Notes: a model not told the origin generated them from the letters alone. 64,000 nt of DNA from Acinetobacter equi (GCF_001307195.1 NZ_CP012808.1:1178001-1242000); one strand, 5' to 3'. Positions 27,765 through 37,531 are shown, counted from the stretch's first letter. A program made the numbers and translations.

Positions 27765-29156
27765 TTAAGGTTCATCCATATTTTGTGGAATTGAAATATT
27801 CCCATGTTGATTAAGAAGATCAATAAGAACTTGTTGTTGCGCTTGATTTAAATGCTGTTGAATGAATTCGAGGAGTGATTCAGGTGAATGTGTTATTTCA
27901 AAAGATTGGCTGAGCTCTTCTGTTATAGTTTCAGTAGAAGATTCTTCATTTAATACTTCATGTAATTCATTATAAATTTGTTGGAATGATGAATGCATGA
28001 GTTGAGCGTCTAAATCTTGAACTTGATACTTTTGAAGTTTTAAACATTGAAAATCAGTTGCATCATTTAATAACTCATTGCGTGCAGTAGTTGCAATAAT
28101 TTGTAGCCGAGGGAATGCCTCATTGAGTTTGGTCAGAATTTGACTTGATGTTATATCGTCTAATTGATGTTCAATTTGATCGATTAATAGGATTCCTTCA
28201 CCCTCTAGACCTGGATATAAACTGTGTGGATTGAGTAAACATAAGCGCCTCACAACATCACCAATTAAGGCAATCCAAGTACGAATGCTACCCGGTAATT
28301 GTTGAAAAGGCATCATTTTTTCTTTGTAGCACACGATCATTTGCAGTTTAGGGTGGAAATTTAAGTCAATTGCAGTGACATCTGTAAGTACTGTAAAAAT
28401 TGCAGTTTTTAATGCTTGTAGGCTAGGGGCATGCATTTGAGTATAGACATCTAAAAGATGCTGACTCAAGTTGATGGCGGGATGTTCAGAACGTTGATCT
28501 TGAATAACATGTTGGACAAGTTGAGCTGTTTGTGCGTTTTCAATATCTGAAATTTCTCTAAACCATTCAAAAAAGCGTGAAAAGGTTGTGTAAGGAATAG
28601 TGGAAATCTCATAGGCATTTGTTGTTTGAAATACTAAGGGATTATTTTTGCTGAGCAAATTTACTTCATTGATAAAACGCTCAACAGGGTAGTAAGCAAT
28701 TAAGGGTAAACCTTGCAATTTATCTTTTTGAATTGCTTTTTGATATAGTTTGACCAGCTGTTCAAGTTTCTCTGTATGAATTTGAGTTGTGCCAACATTA
28801 TTTTGATTTAAGGTTTTATACAGTTGCCACTCGCACAAATGTGGATCTTGCTCTTGATTGGTTGCAGACTCTACAAATGCACCAATTTCACTTGGAAAAC
28901 GAACAGTTATATCAATTTTTGTCTGCTGTTGGTTGTGTGAAATATCTTGATCAAGTGTAACTAGACCTGCTGTTCTTAAATCCTTATAGCGTGCAGAAAA
29001 CCATGTTAAAGCTTGAAAGGTGGTCTTTAAAATGGAGGTTTTTCCACTACCTTGTTCCCCAAAAATTAAAGTAATTGGTTTATTGTGGTAATTAAAGTTA
29101 AGTGTCAAATTAGAAAAATGTGTAACGTGCCGCAACTGAATAGATTCTATTTTCAT
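27765..29156 (-). CDS. ABC/AAA_21-type ATPase with degenerate catalytic site
   Basis: 463 residues in the RecF/SMC-like P-loop class. Walker A GEQGSGKT at 33-40 is intact. A signature-like helix, LPGSIRTWIALIGDV, lies at 287-301. Walker B ILLIDQIEHQ (322-331) has Gln327 where the catalytic Glu is expected, and the switch-His position is TTARN (356-360) instead of the usual TTHS. The C-terminal ~80 residues are acidic and Gln-rich; no TOPRIM or nuclease domain is seen. It should bind but poorly hydrolyse ATP. It lies 16 bp after a UvrD-like helicase and probably works with it, perhaps as a DNA-end or loading partner. Function unknown. Confidence 0.8.
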   Translation of the reverse strand: MKIESIQLRHVTHFSNLTLNFNYHNKPITLIFGEQGSGKTSILKTTFQALTWFSARYKDLRTAGLVTLDQDISHNQQQTKIDITVRFPSEIGAFVESATNQEQDPHLCEWQLYKTLNQNNVGTTQIHTEKLEQLVKLYQKAIQKDKLQGLPLIAYYPVERFINEVNLLSKNNPLVFQTTNAYEISTIPYTTFSRFFEWFREISDIENAQTAQLVQHVIQDQRSEHPAINLSQHLLDVYTQMHAPSLQALKTAIFTVLTDVTAIDLNFHPKLQMIVCYKEKMMPFQQLPGSIRTWIALIGDVVRRLCLLNPHSLYPGLEGEGILLIDQIEHQLDDITSSQILTKLNEAFPRLQIIATTARNELLNDATDFQCLKLQKYQVQDLDAQLMHSSFQQIYNELHEVLNEESSTETITEELSQSFEITHSPESLLEFIQQHLNQAQQQVLIDLLNQHGNISIPQNMDEP

Positions 29157-29172
29157 GGAACACCTACATGTG

Positions 29173-30687
29173 TTATTTAATTGATTTCCTTAAAGATAAA
29201 GGCATTTTAATTTTAAGCTGTTGTACCAAGTCATAAATATGATGAATATTTAAGCTTAACTTAGCTCGTGTACATGCAACGTATAATAATCGTAATTCTT
29301 CATCGCTAATTTTATAATCTTTTTCATTTAACTTAAATTGATAATCATCTTCTATATGAACTCGATTCCATTCTAAGCCTTTGGCTTTATGTGCAGTCGA
29401 AATAATATAATCTGATTGTCCAATTGGTGTGATTTTAGCAAGTGCTTTTTTTAGAGGCTCTATTCCGTGATCATCTACCAATTTAACTAAAGGCTTAATG
29501 TCACTGCCTTCATTAGTTTCGCAATATTCATGTACATCATGCCAAGAATTGAACCAAGCAAGTTCAGGAACATCAGTAATACGTTTTCCTTGTTTAAGCA
29601 TGCTGGCAGCATCAACAAAGCGATTTATACGTGCGTGATCGGCTTGGAGGCTGACTTTATCTCCATGAACTAAACCTGCTAAAAGTAGTTCCATTGCACG
29701 TGCATTGGTCCGACATAAAATTGCATCGCGAAGTTTTGTATGAGGCTTATTAACGACCTTTGAATTTAAATCAGGATTACCTAATAAAGGTACTGTTTCG
29801 TTTAATGCACCTAAAATAGCATTCGCATTATGCGCAATTTCTTCACCAAATCGGAATGATGTAGTTAAACGAGATTCAGGTAAAGGTAATTGCTGCATGG
29901 CATTTATAGCACCACGCCATGCATAAATTTGTTGATGAGCATCGCCCACATAAATGACTTGAGAATTACGTTGCTTTAATAAAATCCCCAACATGAGTGG
30001 ATCAGCATCTTGTGCTTCATCAAATAATATATAATCGGCAGGAATATTAGGTTCAGATAGCGCCCAAAGCTTTAAATAAATATCATGTCCGATTCCAGCT
30101 TGATGGTTAGGGTCAATAGACTCTAACCAACGACGTTCTATAGCAGGATATAAATGTGCTTGTAGCGTGACGATATCATCAGGGTGAAGCCAATTAGGTG
30201 CTTGTAAATGACGAGGTGCAGGATATTGTGAACTTGTAGCGCAAAAGTAGCTGACAGCATTGGCAACTAAACTTGCTAAACGAGAGGGCATAAGGACATA
30301 TTTTTCATAACGTCCACCCATCATACGTCTGAGTGTAATTGGTGTAAGTCGATATTCTTTCGCTAAAAAACTAGGGCTTAAACGAGGTAAACGTAGTTTA
30401 TCAGTGACTCCACGTGGAACACTGCGAAAAGCTAAAGAGTGGAATGTTCGACAATCAACATTACGATGAAATTTGCTTTGAGCTTCGCCCGCAATTGATT
30501 TATTAAAAGCTAAATACATGCCACGCCGTTGGGGCATGGCATCACTAATCATTTGTAAGGTTGTGGTTTTACCTGTCCCTGCATAGGCAATAACTTTGAA
30601 TGATTTTCCTAGGCGAGCATTATCTATTGCTGTTGCTTGCTCATAAGTCGCTTGTGGTTTTTGCATATTAGGGACAGTTGAATTCAT
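29173..30687 (-). CDS. UvrD/FBH1-like superfamily 1 DNA helicase
   Basis: 504-residue SF1A helicase with motif I AYAGTGKTT (34-42), motif II LFDEAQDADP (221-230), motif III GDAHQQIYAWRGA (248-260), motif V STAHKAKGLEW (430-440) and motif VI LLYVACTRAK (467-476). Much shorter than UvrD or Rep (about 670-720): accessory domains 1B/2B are reduced, as in FBH1-like and GajB-like helicases. It starts 3 bp after hisIE, without a clear ribosome-binding site, so it is likely coupled to hisIE translation. The paired ATPase follows. Role in repair or defence is inference. Confidence 0.88.
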   Translation of the reverse strand: MNSTVPNMQKPQATYEQATAIDNARLGKSFKVIAYAGTGKTTTLQMISDAMPQRRGMYLAFNKSIAGEAQSKFHRNVDCRTFHSLAFRSVPRGVTDKLRLPRLSPSFLAKEYRLTPITLRRMMGGRYEKYVLMPSRLASLVANAVSYFCATSSQYPAPRHLQAPNWLHPDDIVTLQAHLYPAIERRWLESIDPNHQAGIGHDIYLKLWALSEPNIPADYILFDEAQDADPLMLGILLKQRNSQVIYVGDAHQQIYAWRGAINAMQQLPLPESRLTTSFRFGEEIAHNANAILGALNETVPLLGNPDLNSKVVNKPHTKLRDAILCRTNARAMELLLAGLVHGDKVSLQADHARINRFVDAASMLKQGKRITDVPELAWFNSWHDVHEYCETNEGSDIKPLVKLVDDHGIEPLKKALAKITPIGQSDYIISTAHKAKGLEWNRVHIEDDYQFKLNEKDYKISDEELRLLYVACTRAKLSLNIHHIYDLVQQLKIKMPLSLRKSIK

Positions 30688-30690
30688 AAT

Positions 30691-31473
30691 TTAGTGTTGG
30701 CGATTTGCTTTTTCAACTAAACCAGACAAGCCTTGACGACGAGCTAATTCATTGAGTACTAATTGTGGATCTAGGTCGAAATATCCCAACATTACAATCG
30801 TATGGAACCAAAGATCAGCGACTTCATAAATTAAGTCATTTTTATTATCTTCATGCGCTTCAATATTAAAATCTTTTGCTGCAATGATAGTTTCAATACT
30901 TTCTTCGCCTACTTTTTCTAAGATTTTATTTAAACCTTTATGATAAAGCTTTGCGACATAAGATGAATCAGGATCGGCTTTTTTACGTTCAGCCATCATT
31001 TCACCAAGATAAGATAAAACCTCAACTTGTTCTGACTGTGCAGCTGATGCGTTCATCGCAAGAGTATGTGGGTTTACAGATTTTTCACCGTAAATTTGGT
31101 TTGGATCTTTGATTTGAGCATCAACAATTTCCCAACCATTTTCAGTTAATTTACGATAGAAGCAAGATTCACGACCTGTATGGCACGCAATACCACCATG
31201 TTGTTCAATTTGTAAAACAATAACGTCAGCATCACAATCTAGACGAATTTCATGCACAGTTTGAAAGTGACCAGATTCTTCACCTTTGTGCCATAATTTT
31301 TGACGTGAACGAGAAAAATAAACGGCTTGTTTTTTTTCAGCAGTGAGGGCTAAGGATTCACGATTCATCCATGCCACCATTAATACACGTCCAGTTTGAT
31401 GATGCTGAGCAATGGCAGGAATTAGACCTTGTTCGTTAAATTTTACTTCATCGAGCCATTGCAGATTATTCAT
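30691..31473 (-). CDS. hisIE: Bifunctional phosphoribosyl-AMP cyclohydrolase / phosphoribosyl-ATP pyrophosphatase
   Basis: Carries out steps 2 and 3 of histidine synthesis. The HisI domain (about 1-115) shows [22 protein letters not shown], the Zn/Mg site CDADVIVL and [10 protein letters not shown]. After a linker, the HisE domain (about 150-255) has the [16 protein letters not shown] and [13 protein letters not shown] helices. The fused form is the enterobacterial type; other gammaproteobacteria such as Pseudomonas encode the two separately. No other his genes are near. Confidence 0.96.
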   Translation of the reverse strand: MNNLQWLDEVKFNEQGLIPAIAQHHQTGRVLMVAWMNRESLALTAEKKQAVYFSRSRQKLWHKGEESGHFQTVHEIRLDCDADVIVLQIEQHGGIACHTGRESCFYRKLTENGWEIVDAQIKDPNQIYGEKSVNPHTLAMNASAAQSEQVEVLSYLGEMMAERKKADPDSSYVAKLYHKGLNKILEKVGEESIETIIAAKDFNIEAHEDNKNDLIYEVADLWFHTIVMLGYFDLDPQLVLNELARRQGLSGLVEKANRQH

Positions 31474-31601
31474 GAGTGTTTCACCAAAATTTGTTCAAAA
31501 AAATAAGTATACGGATATCGTATCGGTTTCATAGTGTACGGTATTCATCTATAGAGAAGGAAATAAATCTTTATCTATTTTTAATTGCACACTGTATTTT
31601 G

Positions 31602-32873
31602 CTACTTTTTAAATGAAGACTGTGCAATATCTTGATATTTCATATTGGAAAATAAACCAGATTTAAGCCCTGAAATTGTAATAGCCATTTCTTTTCTAAA
31701 ATATGGAAATTGATACATCATGGAAAAAGATAAATCTCGTAATGGACCAGTCCAAGAAGCATGAGATTGATAAAGTGGTGTTAATAATCGACTAAAAAAT
31801 TGATAAAAGTTTGTTGAAGATAAACGATGCTGATGATAATCCTGCCAAAGATGTGAAAGATTTAAAGCACCATGTTGCGTTGCTGCTTGAATAGATTGTC
31901 CTAATGCCCAAGCATCAAGTAGCGCCATATTTGCACCTTGACCGAGCTGTGGGCTCATAGCATGAGCGGCATCACCAATTACACCTATACGTCCCGAACC
32001 GAATTTAGACATGACCACATCTCTATAATGTGCTGAAAGCCATTGTTCAGGATGTTCAATTTGTGGCTTGATAGATTCAATCCACTCTGCAACTTTTGGC
32101 CAGCGTTGATTTAGGTCAAAAAGCCAAGTTTCAAATGAATATTGTTTTGTAAGAAATTGGTCGAGTTGATGAGATGGTATGCTCCAAAAAATACTTGAAA
32201 GTGCTTGGTCACTGTGAGGGACTTTTCCTGTTGGCATAATTCCCATCATAGTTTGGGAGCGATCATAAAATTGATGCAAAATATGAGTTTCAAATTTTTC
32301 ACATTCTGGAACAATAATCCATTTTGCTCCCCATGGATAAGGCTTATTAATTTTTACCCATGATTCTGGACGTAAATGACTCCGAGCACCATTGGCAATA
32401 ATGACTAAGTCAAAATGTGCTGAAAAATGTTGTTGTTTAAATTGACCTTCTAAGGTGACATGATTTGAATATTCATTAATTTTAAAAATTTCATACCCGA
32501 GATACCATGAAATTTGTTCTGAAAACGCATGTGCCTTACTTTCTAAAACGTGCGTTAAACTTGCTCGATGAATGCCTAAACCATAAAAATCATCTTGCGC
32601 TTGTTGGTAGTGGCTATTGACCAATAATTTTCCATTCGCAAGTTGACCTTCCAGCCCTGTAACAATACGAGTAAGAGACAAAGCATGTTCTAAAACACCA
32701 AGATGTTCAAATACAGCTAAACCTGAGGGTTGTAATAATAAACCTGCGCCCACTGGGGAGAGTTGTTCTACTTTTTCAAAAAGACTGACTTTAATATTTT
32801 GCTGTGCAAGCAAAATTGCCGTTGCAATACCTGCTGTTCCTGCGCCAATAATGGCAATATGACGTTTTTTCAT
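31602..32873 (-). CDS. FAD-dependent aromatic-type monooxygenase
   Basis: 423 residues, class A flavin monooxygenase (UbiH/salicylate hydroxylase-like). N-terminal FAD site GAGTAGIATAILL (about 10-22) ending in the ribose-binding Glu of FEK, the middle DG-like motif, and the second FAD motif IGDAAHAMSPQLGQGANMAL (about 293-312). It would hydroxylate a substrate with NAD(P)H and O2. The C-terminus is Phe/Tyr/Ser-rich, with no membrane anchor. Substrate unknown; not assigned to ubiquinone synthesis although ubi genes are 3 kb away. Confidence 0.85.
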   Translation of the reverse strand: MKKRHIAIIGAGTAGIATAILLAQQNIKVSLFEKVEQLSPVGAGLLLQPSGLAVFEHLGVLEHALSLTRIVTGLEGQLANGKLLVNSHYQQAQDDFYGLGIHRASLTHVLESKAHAFSEQISWYLGYEIFKINEYSNHVTLEGQFKQQHFSAHFDLVIIANGARSHLRPESWVKINKPYPWGAKWIIVPECEKFETHILHQFYDRSQTMMGIMPTGKVPHSDQALSSIFWSIPSHQLDQFLTKQYSFETWLFDLNQRWPKVAEWIESIKPQIEHPEQWLSAHYRDVVMSKFGSGRIGVIGDAAHAMSPQLGQGANMALLDAWALGQSIQAATQHGALNLSHLWQDYHQHRLSSTNFYQFFSRLLTPLYQSHASWTGPLRDLSFSMMYQFPYFRKEMAITISGLKSGLFSNMKYQDIAQSSFKK

Positions 32874-33146
32874 TATGTTGTAAGTTTCTTAATATATTAA
32901 TATAAAAAATATAATAGAGTTCTTTCATAAGTCACTTTTCAATCAAATAAAAATCATAGCACTTAAAGCAAAAGACAATAAATATAAGGCTTAGAGCCTT
33001 TTACCGATTAATAAAAATATAATTATGAAAGAAGTCTAATATGAATAAGGTGGTATGAATATCACTTGTTTAAATGATATATATGATCGATCATAGCAGA
33101 GAAATTTATTATTCTTAAATGTGAAATTTTAATAAAAGGATTAAAG

Positions 33147-33866
33147 ATGAGAATGACAAAAATTAGAGCAATCACTACGATAATATTTTTGAATATCTTT
33201 TTAAGTGCATGTATGACATCATTATTATGGGGTGAATATCCTGTAGTTGATAAAAAAACAACCTTTCAATTAGTGAAAGAAGATCAAATTAGAAGTTTCG
33301 CTAAAGTGATACAGAATAATCAAAATCCACAGTTTGTGGTAATAGGAACAGATAATGCTTATTTAATTGATGGTGCGACTCAGAATATTAATCGGTTGCT
33401 TGAATTAAATAGCTCTAGTCAGACATTAGAAATATTAGCAGACTATGATAATAATTTGACTTTAGAGTTAGATCAAAAACAACAAAATAATTATGAATTT
33501 AGCTCTCAATTACAATTTAGACTCATTATAAAAAATCCAAGTGAAGAACAAAAAAATACACTTAAAGCTGAAGCTAAAACATTAAATGCGAAAGTAAATG
33601 AGAGTACAGATGAATTAAGAATCACTGCAAATATCCCTATAAAAGGGAAAATAATTGTGTTGGATGATCGGCTGAAAGCATTAGAACAACAACAGATGTC
33701 AAAACAGTACAAAATTAAGTTAGGTTATACCTCAAATACAAAATCATTTGATGGTGGTCAGTTCTTATCTAATCTTATTTATACACCATTTGCATTGGTT
33801 GCAGATGCAATCGTTATACCACTTGCATCTGTTGGTGTAGCGGGTGCTGTGCTTACAGGAAAATAG
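33147..33866 (+). CDS. Putative lipoprotein, unknown function (paralogue at 63.7 kb)
   Basis: 239 residues with a lipoprotein signal: basic start, hydrophobic core and lipobox LSAC (Cys near residue 22). An AAAGGA ribosome-binding site precedes the ATG. The mature part is Gln/Asn/Lys-rich. Near the C-terminus is a hydrophobic stretch with the TPFALVADAIVIPLA pattern, which recalls the P-x-D-x-x-L-P ends of YceK-like lipoproteins, only a weak likeness. Its N-terminal half aligns with the partial lipoprotein at 63711 (for example FVVIGTDNAYLIDG against LFIIGKKYGYKVLSG). No family name given. Confidence 0.78.
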   Translation: MRMTKIRAITTIIFLNIFLSACMTSLLWGEYPVVDKKTTFQLVKEDQIRSFAKVIQNNQNPQFVVIGTDNAYLIDGATQNINRLLELNSSSQTLEILADYDNNLTLELDQKQQNNYEFSSQLQFRLIIKNPSEEQKNTLKAEAKTLNAKVNESTDELRITANIPIKGKIIVLDDRLKALEQQQMSKQYKIKLGYTSNTKSFDGGQFLSNLIYTPFALVADAIVIPLASVGVAGAVLTGK

Positions 33867-33961
33867 TTTTTTGATAATGTAATTAAACTAACGATCTTAA
33901 ATGTGGATGGTTAGTTTAATGATAAAAATGATTAATTTTTTTAATCATCATAAAAATAGCA

Positions 33962-35041
33962 TTAGAAACTTTTTATAACATCAGCAAAATTTTGTTTTTC
34001 AACCATTTCTAAAAACTCATCTCCCATCCGATGGCTTTCAGCAATACATTGTTTCCATAATTTAATCCGTTCATTTTGATCTAAACCTTTTGTGGTGAAG
34101 TCTTTACGATCGGGGAAGTGACCTAATGGTAAGCTTTGTAAATATTCTTGAGATGGTGAAATTAATAATGTACGTGCTTGATTCATTGGATTTGCACGAC
34201 GATTTTTTAACATTTTATCAAACCAACCAGGGGTAATATGGTCTGTAAAATGTGGATATAGCACAATGCCTTTGCTTTCAAAGGGCAGGTCAATATGATA
34301 GTCAATGAGCCCACCATCACGATAACTGCCTTTCGGTGCATCGGGAATATCTGTTACCGCAGACATCGCTACAGGAATAGAAGCAGAAGCCATTAACCAA
34401 GGCATCACATTTTTTTCAGTGAGTGATTGATAGAGGGTTGTGAACTCATCATTCACTTTGAATTGTTGTTCAATATTGGGTTGGCTAATAACACGTTGCA
34501 TAAATAAACGATTATGTTTGCGTGCAAGAGCATTACTTCCGACTATGCCCATGACAGATGCAAGAAGGGGAAGTGTTTTATCACTTTGAAAAATATGATT
34601 GGCTTTAATAGATAGAATCGTTAAGTGATAATCTGGATGATTAATTAATTGTTGTTCTTTGCCTTTAACTAAGTTTTCTAGCATGTTACGGCATACATCA
34701 CCAACATCATGGCGCGTCATCTTTTTATGAAATGAAAGATTTGTATATAAATCAGCAAGTCTTTCTGTTCCTTCTTTTGCTCCCCAAGCTAGGATACTTG
34801 CAAAACGCCAACTCCCAATTGAAGAACCAATTAATGTACGACGTTGCTTTGCTTGAGAAAAAAAATCGCCAAAAATTGCTTGATCTAATCCCTGAATTCC
34901 AAGTCCTTTAGGTCCACCTGCTGCACCTGGTACAATATCAACTTGAGCTGCATTTAATCCTTCTTTTTGAATAAGTTTTTTAGCAATGTACCCAGCTTTA
35001 ATATTTAATGATGGCGGATGCTTTTTAAGAATGTGGGTCAT
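33962..35041 (-). CDS. Patatin-like phospholipase
   Basis: 359 residues. Oxyanion-hole glycines in GAAGGPKGLGIQG (about 39-51), nucleophile serine in GSSIGSW (GxSxG, about 72-78), and catalytic Asp in the DGGLIDYH motif near residue 240. Together these make the Ser-Asp dyad of patatin-like lipid acyl hydrolases. No signal peptide, so probably cytoplasmic or membrane-associated. Substrate unknown. It stands alone on the minus strand. Confidence 0.88.
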   Translation of the reverse strand: MTHILKKHPPSLNIKAGYIAKKLIQKEGLNAAQVDIVPGAAGGPKGLGIQGLDQAIFGDFFSQAKQRRTLIGSSIGSWRFASILAWGAKEGTERLADLYTNLSFHKKMTRHDVGDVCRNMLENLVKGKEQQLINHPDYHLTILSIKANHIFQSDKTLPLLASVMGIVGSNALARKHNRLFMQRVISQPNIEQQFKVNDEFTTLYQSLTEKNVMPWLMASASIPVAMSAVTDIPDAPKGSYRDGGLIDYHIDLPFESKGIVLYPHFTDHITPGWFDKMLKNRRANPMNQARTLLISPSQEYLQSLPLGHFPDRKDFTTKGLDQNERIKLWKQCIAESHRMGDEFLEMVEKQNFADVIKSF

Positions 35042-35078
35042 AATATTTTTAGACAGCGATTGATAAAAACATAGTTGA

Positions 35079-35106
35079 ATTTTAAATAAATATTAAAAAG
35101 CAACAA
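35079..35106 (-). promoter_or_regulatory. Possible promoter of the patatin-like gene
   Basis: Read on the minus strand: TTGTTG (35106-35101), 16 bp, TAAAAT (35084-35079), about 37 bases before the start codon. The region is AT-rich, so chance is possible. Confidence 0.35.
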
Positions 35107-35164
35107 TGGCGATAAACCTCATCGTATGACTTTGCAGTCACTTTATAATGCATTGTTGCTAAAA

Positions 35165-35192
35165 TAAAAAAGCTAGTCATGGACTAGCTTTT
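35165..35192 (-). terminator. Terminator of the ubiE-ubiJ-ubiB operon
   Basis: On the minus strand AAAAGCTAGTC and GACTAGCTTTT pair around CAT, followed by more T. It lies about 17 bases past the ubiB stop. Confidence 0.88.
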
Positions 35193-35208
35193 CAAAATGT
35201 GATGATAA

Positions 35209-36828
35209 TTATTTGGATATACGCCAAATTGACAAAATACTTGCAATAACCAACATAATGATTGAAATATACCAAGGTGCAATCACTGCAATTGCTAAGA
35301 AAATGGCAATAAAGCTACCAAAAATCCAACTTCGCTTATGCTGAACTTCCATTTGTAGTCGCATACTTTGCAATTCATTAATTTGTTTTGCATGCCATGC
35401 AGATTGATTCTTTAAGCCATTTAAGCTGTCAATCAATAGGCTTGGGAAATCTTGTGCGCCAAGAAGTAAATCAGGAATTTTTTGTCCTAATTCTTTAATA
35501 TTTTTTTGAGGATTCATTTGCGCTTTAATCCAATCCGTTAAGATTGGTTTTGCAAGACTCCAAATATCTAGATTAGGATATAAATCTGTGCCTAAACCTT
35601 CTACGTGAACCAATGTTTTTAGTAAAAGCATGAGTTGCGGTGGAATTTCCAAATGGAAGCGACGTGCAATATCCATCACTTCAAGTAAAATACCTGCAAA
35701 ATCCAACTCATTCATTGGTTTTGACACCATTGGACCTACAGTTCTACGCATTTCACGTGCAAGCGCATCTTGATCTGTACCCGGTGGAATCCAACCCGCC
35801 TGATGCACAATTTGAATGAGTTGCATAAAGTCACTATTCATTACAGCTAGCAACATTCGTGCAACGGTCATTTGATCGTGCTTAGACAGTTCTCCCATAA
35901 TTGCACAATCAAGTGCAATAAAACGTGGATTACTTGGATTAATCGTTTCGACAAAAACATTTCCTGGATGCATATCTGCATGGAAAAAGTTGTCACGGAA
36001 TACTTGAGTAAAGAAAATAGTTAAGCCTTTACGCGCAAGATCAGCACGATCCATTCCTAAACGATCAAAGGTTTCTATATCTGAAATTGGAACACCAGTA
36101 ATACGTTCAGCGACCATAACATCTTTACTGTCCATATAGACTTCAGGCACATACATCATGCTTGAACCAGTAAAGTAGTGACGCATACGACGGGTGTTGT
36201 CTGCTTCTAAAGTTAAATCAAGTTCTTTTAAAATGATTTGACGATAGTCTTGAATAATTTCAGATAAATGTAAGGCACGTGCTGCTTCTAGACGTTTTTC
36301 TAGCGTGTGACCTAGCCATTCTAAAATTTCAAAATCTTGTAAAATTTGTGCACGAATATTTGGACGTGTCACTTTTACCACAACTTCTCGACCATCGTGT
36401 AGGGCTGCAGTATGTACTTGCGCAATAGATGCAGCAGCAAGGGGTTGTTCATCAAAACGTGAAAATAATGTTGAAATATCTGCTTTTAAAGATTGTTGAA
36501 TTCTTGTTTTAGCAACATCAGAACCAAAAGGTTTTACACGGTCTTGAAGTAAAACCAATTGTTGTAAAACTTCAGGTGGAATTAAATCACGACGAGTTGA
36601 AAGTAATTGTCCTAATTTAATAGCTAAAGGCCCCATATCTTCAAGGGCTTGTTTTAGCTTCAGAGGATTTTTCCTTTCTTTGCTAGACCATGCAGCAGGA
36701 TGCATACGAATAATGCTAAGTGCATGGCGAGCTTTTTCAGGTAATTCTTCAGCAGGAAACAACGTGTCGAGTCTATAGTGCGCAGCAATACGCCAAAGTT
36801 CGAGTAAACGTGAAACATGCGGAATCAT
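35209..36828 (-). CDS. ubiB: UbiB, ubiquinone biosynthesis regulatory kinase-like protein
   Basis: ABC1/ADCK-type atypical kinase needed for ubiquinone synthesis, thought to help extract or present lipid intermediates using ATP. 539 residues: the KxGQ-type segment IKLGQLLSTRRDLIP (about 75), Ala-rich loop LAAASIAQVHTA (about 130), ATP-binding Lys in VVKVTRP, and the catalytic region ADMHPGNVF with LDCAIMG. Two membrane helices at the C-terminus (about 497-537) anchor it in the inner membrane. Third gene of ubiE-ubiJ-ubiB. Confidence 0.96.
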   Translation of the reverse strand: MIPHVSRLLELWRIAAHYRLDTLFPAEELPEKARHALSIIRMHPAAWSSKERKNPLKLKQALEDMGPLAIKLGQLLSTRRDLIPPEVLQQLVLLQDRVKPFGSDVAKTRIQQSLKADISTLFSRFDEQPLAAASIAQVHTAALHDGREVVVKVTRPNIRAQILQDFEILEWLGHTLEKRLEAARALHLSEIIQDYRQIILKELDLTLEADNTRRMRHYFTGSSMMYVPEVYMDSKDVMVAERITGVPISDIETFDRLGMDRADLARKGLTIFFTQVFRDNFFHADMHPGNVFVETINPSNPRFIALDCAIMGELSKHDQMTVARMLLAVMNSDFMQLIQIVHQAGWIPPGTDQDALAREMRRTVGPMVSKPMNELDFAGILLEVMDIARRFHLEIPPQLMLLLKTLVHVEGLGTDLYPNLDIWSLAKPILTDWIKAQMNPQKNIKELGQKIPDLLLGAQDFPSLLIDSLNGLKNQSAWHAKQINELQSMRLQMEVQHKRSWIFGSFIAIFLAIAVIAPWYISIIMLVIASILSIWRISK

Positions 36829-36859
36829 ATAGTCAATTACCTAAATTGTGAGTAGTGTT

Positions 36860-37519
36860 TTAAAGAGATTCAATCAGGTCTTTGAGTTGCTGAATTTTAG
36901 CTTCAGCACGATCTAAGTTTTGATTAAAAATACGTATATCTTGGTTTAAGTCGTCCATTTGCCAACGTGGGGCAAATACACCTAAATCTTCTTTTAAAGT
37001 ATCTTCTGCAAAAAAGAACTGGCTTTGTAAAGTACGTTTTAAATGTTTTGGTGCAAGTTGAATTTTACCAATTTCATGAGCAAGTGCAGATCCAATCCAA
37101 GGAGATAAATGTGCTGCAAGATCAGGTTCAGCTTGATTCATAATACGCTGAATATCTTGCAAGAGATGATAATCGCCTTGTAGTGGAATATTTCCAACTT
37201 CTTCTGCAAATAATAATTTGATCAGTTCTATAATATTTTGCACATGCAAAGTAGCAGTGGCTTCTTGAACTGTATCATCTGCTTGTTCATAAGGTCGTTG
37301 TTCAAAAATAGACGTACTTTCAGATTGTCCTGTTGCTGTGGGTTCGAGACGAATTTTTTGATCATCAAAAAAAACATCAACAGAAAGCTGAGGAGAATCT
37401 AAAACAACACGAAGAAGTTTACCTTGTAAACCATTGAGTTGGACACGAGTAATCGCATCCAAATCAATAATATGGTTCATTAATCGTTCAGCTACACCAA
37501 GTGCAAGAATCGACCACAT
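36860..37519 (-). CDS. ubiJ: UbiJ, ubiquinone biosynthesis accessory factor (SCP2 domain)
   Basis: 219-residue SCP2-fold lipid-binding protein of the Ubi complex, which holds polyprenyl intermediates for the soluble enzymes. The SCP2 part spans about residues 15-110 (LLRVVLDSPQLSVDVFFDD, then TATLHVQNIIELIKLL). The C-terminal helix pair (about 185-219) is coiled coil, where UbiJ pairs with UbiK. Order ubiE-ubiJ-ubiB as in E. coli supports the name. Confidence 0.92.
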   Translation of the reverse strand: MWSILALGVAERLMNHIIDLDAITRVQLNGLQGKLLRVVLDSPQLSVDVFFDDQKIRLEPTATGQSESTSIFEQRPYEQADDTVQEATATLHVQNIIELIKLLFAEEVGNIPLQGDYHLLQDIQRIMNQAEPDLAAHLSPWIGSALAHEIGKIQLAPKHLKRTLQSQFFFAEDTLKEDLGVFAPRWQMDDLNQDIRIFNQNLDRAEAKIQQLKDLIESL

Positions 37520-37531
37520 GATATAAAACCT

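Noticed and set aside
27765..30687. Gabija defence system (GajA/GajB)
   Set aside because: The ATPase is too short, has no TOPRIM nuclease domain, and the gene order differs; only a loose resemblance remains.
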